DNA from: Rhyacophila brunnea
Lineage: Eukaryota > Arthropoda > Insecta > Trichoptera > Rhyacophilidae
Reading direction: 5' to 3'
DNA: 64,000 bases
Assembly: GCA_022495005.1 (NCBI GenBank)
Contig: JAGYXB010001009.1
Location: 868,001 to 932,000, forward strand
The notes beneath the pieces were generated by a model. The model had not been told where the DNA came from, did no database searches, and worked only from the letters and a program-made list of their open reading frames with translations. Shown in pieces: positions 58,994-64,000 of the stretch (the stretch's first letter is position 1; each line of letters begins with the position of its first letter). The position numbers were made by a program, and so were the translations under genes.

Positions 58994-59890
58994 CTGGCAC
59001 GATTTATTTAGCACCACACCACTGAGCGATACCCTTACGTAAATCACTCGTATTAACATTGACACATCTACATTTAGTTTCAAATTGTACCTACATATAT
59101 GTCAAACCATTAACCTAGGTATTGTATATATTTTTTCGGCTATCTTAAACGGGCAAATTCGATAAAAAAAAAAAAAAACTTCTCACATATTTTTATCTAC
59201 TAGCGTTTGTATTCGACACATCCTGTCAGCACCGCAGGTGAAAATATGTCGTTTCTATGAAAAATTTATTATTCTCAATATTGCATTATTTTTTTTTCAC
59301 TCGTCTATTCGCCGCCACTTACAAGGTGCCACTCTTTTAAGCGGTGCATGACTGCATCCAAGTGTAATAAAATACTTACCGTTGTCATTTTTTCTGATTT
59401 TTATCGATTCATGCTAGGATAGGCATAATAGGTTTTTAATTAGTATGTAGGTACAATGTACTTTTTCTACAATAATAGTACTATCTATATTATATTGGAA
59501 CGTATTGGGCAAACCTTAAAATCACAATGTAGCTGTTGTTTGCTGAATATATCTTTTGAATAGGATTTTTACCTTTCATTATATATATAATAATATCAAC
59601 AAAAGATTAAAAATGAATAGGTTATTTCAGTAATTGCTACAATAGAGGTATGCATGTACCTAGGTATTTACCTAATATTCTTGTAGAAGGTAAATAGCAG
59701 CAATCATAAATCAAGGAGAGCATGGTCATAAAATAATTTGTACAGTGGTGTTCATGAAACATGCGTGATAACTAATTAGAATTTTAGTCTTAGTCACCAA
59801 AGAGTTCTGCTCTGAGCTCGTCGGTGTCATCCAGTTTCTGGTCACCACTTGAAATACCTACAAAAGATTGTGACCCATTTCAGGTTGACA
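58994..59890. other. AT-rich gene-free stretch
   Basis: Contains a short A run at 59164-59178. No feature can be supported. Confidence 0.5.
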
Positions 59891-60290
59891 TTTTTTTTAT
59901 AAATCTTCTTCTTATTGTGCCATCCCCTAGCGGAGGTCCGCCACCATCAAGGCGATCTTATCTTTGTCGTCTGCTATCCGAAACAGTTTAGTGGAGCTGC
60001 ACTCGTACCAATCACGGCGGTTCTTAAGCCACGAAATGCGGCGCCGTCCTCTGCTACGCTTCCCATTAATCTTTCCTTGAATGACATGTTGGGGAATGCT
60101 GTATTTTTGTCCTCTCATAATGTGGCCGAGGTACTGTAGTTTCCTGGTTATGATACTATGTAGAACTTCTCGGTCCTTCCCCATTCGATTGAGAACTTCA
60201 ACATTAATTTGTCACCCGGTCAGTCCAAGGAATTTTGAGGATGCGTTTTTATAGCCACATCTCGAAAGCTTCAAGTCTCCGTGACATCTC
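59891..60290 (-). mobile_element. LINE 3' end, third family
   Basis: Minus-strand 5'-truncated retrotransposon end with a short A tail at 59891-59898. The tail of the ORF2 is preserved (see next entry). It is distinct from both the 41338 and 42775 families by protein sequence. Confidence 0.8.
59927..60290 (-). pseudogene. LINE ORF2 C-terminal tail
   Basis: On the minus strand: MSRRLEAFEMWL, a stop, KRILKIPWTDRVTN, then NVEVLNRMGKDREVLHSI, RKLQYLGHIMRGQKYS, GKINGKRSRGRRRISWLKN, DWYECSSTKLFRIA and a final DKIALMVADLR. This is the well known C-terminal tail of RTE/BovB-like LINE proteins, with one clear stop and a frame change near 60190. It is inactive and lacks the reverse transcriptase domain. 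Confidence 0.82.
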
Positions 60291-60481
60291 TTGGTTTTAT
60301 AAATCAATCTACGCTATTTTCTAAGGATTTATTCTCGTAGTAATAGTTCGTTCATTGTCATGTTCAATGAACTTTTTGCTTTGAGAACTCAAATTGTCTT
60401 TTTTCATAATTGTGATTGTTTATAATATTACTTTACTTTTTTTTAATTTACCCGCATTTATTACTGTGTTCCTATATTATT
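60291..60481. other. AT-rich gene-free stretch
   Basis: Nothing recognisable. Confidence 0.5.
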
Positions 60482-60715
60482 ACGCCCACGATGGCCGAGC
60501 GGCTTACGCGTTAGCTTATAATGTCGTTGGTTCCCAGTTTCAAATCCTGGGTCTGGTAAATACGTTGTGTTTGGAGTCTGAGTATGGACCTTATAGGTTG
60601 AGCAAGTGACTAACATCCGTGAAAACAAAAATCTGTTGACACAAAACCTCCACTCTGTGGATGCCCATAATATGATCATATATTAGGATTGGACATGGTC
60701 TAAATAAAAAAAAAA
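60482..60715 (+). mobile_element. tRNA-derived SINE family S1, copy 2
   Basis: Head: CGATGGCCGAGCGGCTTACG (A box intact) and AGTTTCAAATCCTGGG (weakened B box). The body contains GAGTATGGACCTTATAGG and TTGAGCAAGTGACTAACATC, then TCTGTGGATGCCCATAATAT, ATTAGGATTGGACATGGTC and a final A-rich tail. The head A box and the body ends are better preserved than in copy 3. Confidence 0.85.
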
Positions 60716-61958
60716 TATTATTTATATTGTTGTGAGTATTGCTATAAATAAATTTGTATGCCATTTTAATTTATCACTAAAAACTTTGTAAAATTATAAA
60801 GAAATTAATGATGTGAGTACCTAGTTATATTTATATAACATTCCATTTAATAGTGGCGAAGATCGGTACTAAGCGATGAGAATTAATTATTCAAATTATT
60901 TGTCAATACTGGTTGTATGAAAATTTATAACACCATCCACTGTACAAGGTCAAATCCTTTGATTCAAAAGTGATCGGTCGCGTATTTCACTGCTGACTAG
61001 ATAATGATTTATTAATTACCACCTTTAAAATGCACGTTAATTACATCGATCGGCCGCCTGGTCAATACGCGCCAGGTGCGTCTTTAGCGTCCAAAGTATT
61101 TAAACTACGATAATTATTCAAACTTACAGAGCTTGTATGCAACAGTGGCGAAGGATGACTTTTTAAAGGGGGTAGGCTGAGGAGATCAGAGAAAAAGAAC
61201 ACACTTGTCAGGTATTTTTAATAAGAAGATAATACGATATTACTACTGATGAATATGTACACACTAATTCGATGGCATTTGAATAGTTCAATGACGGCAT
61301 AAAATTGGTCGATGAGTTTAAATTATGTACTTTCCTAAACAATTATCTACATATATTAAAAATTATTAGATACAATTATTTTCTATTTTTTAAATAATCT
61401 GTATTTATTTATATGAGATTGAATGCCATAGAAATTGTTTTGGACAAAGCTGCAGTCATAGACAAAACTATTACGCATCAGAGCCTATACGTTGCGATAG
61501 ACATGCTGAGGTAAAGTCGATACAAAAAAAACATCAGCATTCCCAGTGATGGAGTCCTAGTATGTAGTCCTAGTCCCTCCTAGTATGGAGTCTTTGCAAC
61601 TGGTATGGAATGTGGTCATTTATTACTTGGGTATAACGATGACAGCTTGTCATTCAACTTTTGCGATCTTTACAATAATGAAGAGTTGTAGGTATTTGAA
61701 TAATATTATATTATTAAATTGATTCAGGGTTCAATCTTTCATTAGGTAGTAATTTTCCATTAAAAGAGAATCTTAATTGCATTTACATGCGGTCAAATTT
61801 ATAGTCATTATTCAATAGTGAATAGTGAATAGAATATGATTTAACTTCAATGTGAGAATAATTTTGAAACGATAATTATTATTGATTTTTTTAAATATTT
61901 TTTATAAATTTTACTTGGGCTCTATATTATTGGCGAAGGGTGGAATTATTACATAATG
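60716..61958. other. gene-free stretch
   Basis: No gene is seen. 61060-61085 holds a short inverted pair (CCTGG...CCAGG), and 61550-61600 has an imperfect repeat of TAGTATGGAGTC-like words. Confidence 0.45.
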
Positions 61959-62051
61959 CTTACGGGCCCTTTTAATTAATTTTGTAATTAACGTGTTAAT
62001 TTGCATTTGAAAAGTAATTAGCAAAACACAATTTTGTGCGGCCCGTAAGCT
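61959..62051. mobile_element. small hairpin element with GCTTACGGGCC ends
   Basis: GCTTACGGGCC at the left and GGCCCGTAAGC at the right form a perfect 11 bp inverted pair 93 bp end to end, with AT-rich sequence (TTAATTAATTTTGTAATTAA) between. It could be a tiny MITE or a foldback remnant. Only one copy was seen. Confidence 0.45.
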
Positions 62052-63214
62052 ATGGGTTAATATCCGAAATAAATAGTACACACTAAACTTAGTCAGCCAG
62101 ACGTATTTATTTCCATTTAACTAAAACTACAAATTGCAGATAGAGTTGGTTAGTTTTTTTTGAATTCAAAAACCAATCCATAAAAGATAATAGTCAAAAA
62201 AATATTCGTCTATCTGGAAAATATCTAAAATTATGCCATTCATTAAATGATACATAGTTTTTGATATTTTATAGATAGAAGAATATTTTTTTCTATTTTG
62301 GTTTGGTTTAAGTAGGGCTTAATGAATTTAAAAAAAACTCGCCAACATGATCTGCAATATGTACCTACTCTTAATTCAATGAAAACAATAAAATTAAGTG
62401 TGACTGGCAAACTGTACCTAAACTATTTTTGTCGGATTTCTACTATGGTTTAATGCCCATAACGGATATTATTAAAAATGAACAACTATACTAGCACAAT
62501 ATGACATAATATTAATTCTCTTAAGCTAAATTGTTAGAGCAAAAATTAAAACTTTTGTTCTTAAGAGTAAATAGGTATTATACCTCTGTAATAACTTCAT
62601 ACCAAGGTACTTTTCAAAAGATCGGATGTGCAACTAATAAAATATACATAATAGCACTCAAAACGATTGAATTAAAATAATATAATATACATCTTTTATT
62701 AACGATTAAGATCGCATCGTTTTTATATTCGGTTCGCAATAAAAAGATTATGTGTCAGATACCTTCAGCTTTGTTATTATTTTATAGGTTAATAGAAACA
62801 TGATTAATCTGATTTTGTATGGTATGGTCACAAAACTAAGAAGCGCTTACACAATTTTGTAGTTTGCTATATTATGGCCCACTAGTTTATGAATATGTAC
62901 ATTGTTTTTCAAATAAATATAACGCATCAAAATTAAAGCTTTAATGATAATAAATAATTATCAAACAAATGCAATGTTATAAAGTATATACGTAATTAAA
63001 AAATAATGTATCAATAACTAGTGATACAATAATATTTTGGCCGTGACCGTACTTTCAACAATTCCGAAATATTGTGCTTTATTAAAATTTTAAATACTTA
63101 TTAAATTTATTCATTATTTAAAAATTGTAGCTACTTACCTACTACATACTTTTAAACAGCAGGAATACGATAAATAATATTGTAAAGAATGTCATTCTCT
63201 GCAAGGTTTTACTA
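62052..63214. other. AT-rich gene-free stretch
   Basis: No feature can be supported. Confidence 0.5.
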
Positions 63215-63415
63215 ATAGGTGAGCGGTTACCGCGTCGGATTATAATGTCGTAGGTCCCGGGTTCGAACCCCAGGCCTTCAAATTCATACGTTGTGTTTGG
63301 ACCTAATAGGTTGAGCAAGTGGCTGACATCCATTTCTCGTAAAAAACTCTTAATATAACCTTTATTCTGTGGATACCCATACGATGTTCTTGGAATGGAA
63401 CATAGTTAATATTAT
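63215..63415 (+). mobile_element. tRNA-derived SINE family S1, copy 3
   Basis: The head is slightly truncated (GGTGAGCGGTTACCGCG) but the B box is perfect (GGTTCGAACCCC). The body has GTTTGGACCTAATAGG and TTGAGCAAGTGGCTGACATC, then TCTGTGGATACCCATACGAT and GGAATGGAACATAG. It lacks the AG-rich tail of copy 1. Confidence 0.8.
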
Positions 63416-63755
63416 AATATATTATGTGCGGTACCTAGGTATCTATTAAATATTTAAATTTCTATTATCTCACATTAAAACATTTCAAAAATATAATTAT
63501 AGCATATAGTTATTTGATATTAATTCTTCTAAGCGGACGAAACCTTTCCTGGCCCTCATCAGACAATGTGGAGTGGAGACTGTATAATATTAGACTTTTT
63601 TGTTAAATACTATGATAGGTATAACTTACTTTTCTTTAAGATCTTTTTTAACTTTTCACAAAATAGACTTAATACATCTGAGATAAGTTTAATTAATCCG
63701 TTCGGTTTTTTATTAGTATTATTTTGAACATGACTGAGGATCGTGATCGGGACGC
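63416..63755. other. AT-rich gene-free stretch
   Basis: Nothing recognisable. Confidence 0.45.
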
Positions 63756-63900
63756 AGTGACGTCCCTAGACAAAATGCCGCCCCTGGGCAACGCCAAAAT
63801 CTCACCCCATTTTTTTATAAGGTATTTTGTATCATCCATGCACGGTGTCGTTTCTTGTCACCATGGACCTCGAAGGGCAACGGAAGTAAACTAGACATCG
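63756..63900 (+). mobile_element. possible hAT-like terminus
   Basis: CAGTGACGTCCCTAGACAAA followed by ATGCCGCCCCTGGGCAACGC resembles the outer end of hAT MITEs, where CAGTGGCGT and CCCCTGGGCAA are common. GC-rich against AT-rich flanks. The other end was not found before the window stops. Confidence 0.35.
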
Positions 63901-64000
63901 CGAGCTCGAAAAAAAATACAGTCGTTAATTAATACATTTTGTTCCCAACCAGTGGGCTGAATTTATTAATGGGAAAATATTTTCGTTATTACTATAGTTA
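63901..64000. other. window end, unassigned
   Basis: No feature can be supported. Confidence 0.5.

Noticed and set aside
59915..60139. 74-codon plus-strand frame
   Set aside because: Antisense of the LINE ORF2 tail, which reads on the minus strand.
60394..60679. Frames of 71 and 72 codons on both strands
   Set aside because: They run across a tRNA-derived SINE and its promoter boxes and have no protein character.
63142..63333. 63-codon minus-strand frame
   Set aside because: It covers the SINE copy 3 head, and its apparent residues derive from the B box.
1..64000. rRNA genes, CRISPR arrays, prokaryotic operons or defence systems
   Set aside because: No conserved rRNA segments, regular direct repeats with spacers, or long adjacent ORFs are present. 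The window is eukaryotic.

Overview
This is an AT-rich eukaryotic nuclear window, roughly 70 percent A+T by eye, with no convincing complete host gene. The organism is most likely an insect. The evidence is a (TTAGG)n-type telomeric repeat array, written here as CCTAA, arthropod-style RTE-like LINEs, a Helitron, hAT elements, MITEs and tRNA-derived SINEs. The very frequent words TAGGTACCTA and TAATATTAT resemble aphid intergenic DNA, but that is an impression and was not tested. No bacterial operon, rRNA, CRISPR or phage signal is present.

Layout. 1-18500 is nearly feature-free AT-rich DNA with a few exon-like scraps (4826-4933, 5269-5463), one deleted LINE remnant at 10 kb and a GC-richer block at 14.7 kb. 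At 18.5-18.9 kb a CpG-rich patch looks like a promoter plus first exon, or a solo LTR, on the minus strand. 19.5-26.4 kb holds dispersed repeats, a palindromic MITE, two tail-to-tail LINE remnants and an 838 bp foldback element. 27401-30439 is a decayed Helitron on the minus strand with recognisable ends, Rep and Pif1-helicase remnants, and two 5' ends in tandem. 33-36 kb carries a dispersed repeat, a tRNA-like sequence and a 582 bp TIR element. 38.9-43.6 kb is a transposon nest: a minus-strand RNase H LINE tail, a hAT with perfect TIRs and an 8 bp target duplication, an RTE-like LINE ending in (TGA)n, another LINE tail and a SINE.

The most interesting block is 47474-48789. Two inverted arms of about 74 bp enclose a CCTAA telomeric array. 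A 5'-truncated non-LTR retrotransposon with an open RNase H reading frame and a 22 bp poly-A tail sits inside that array. A 151 bp palindromic MITE has inserted in the left arm, and the right arm preserves the empty site. Two more 151 bp copies of this MITE lie at 50358-50508 and 56903-57053, all with 3 bp TTA/TAA target duplications. 50-64 kb adds a second foldback copy, a second copy of the 21 kb MITE, a LINE tail, two more SINEs and a small hairpin element.

The window therefore reads as a record of transposition in an intergenic or intronic region. All functional assignments rest on motif recognition by eye. No database search was possible.
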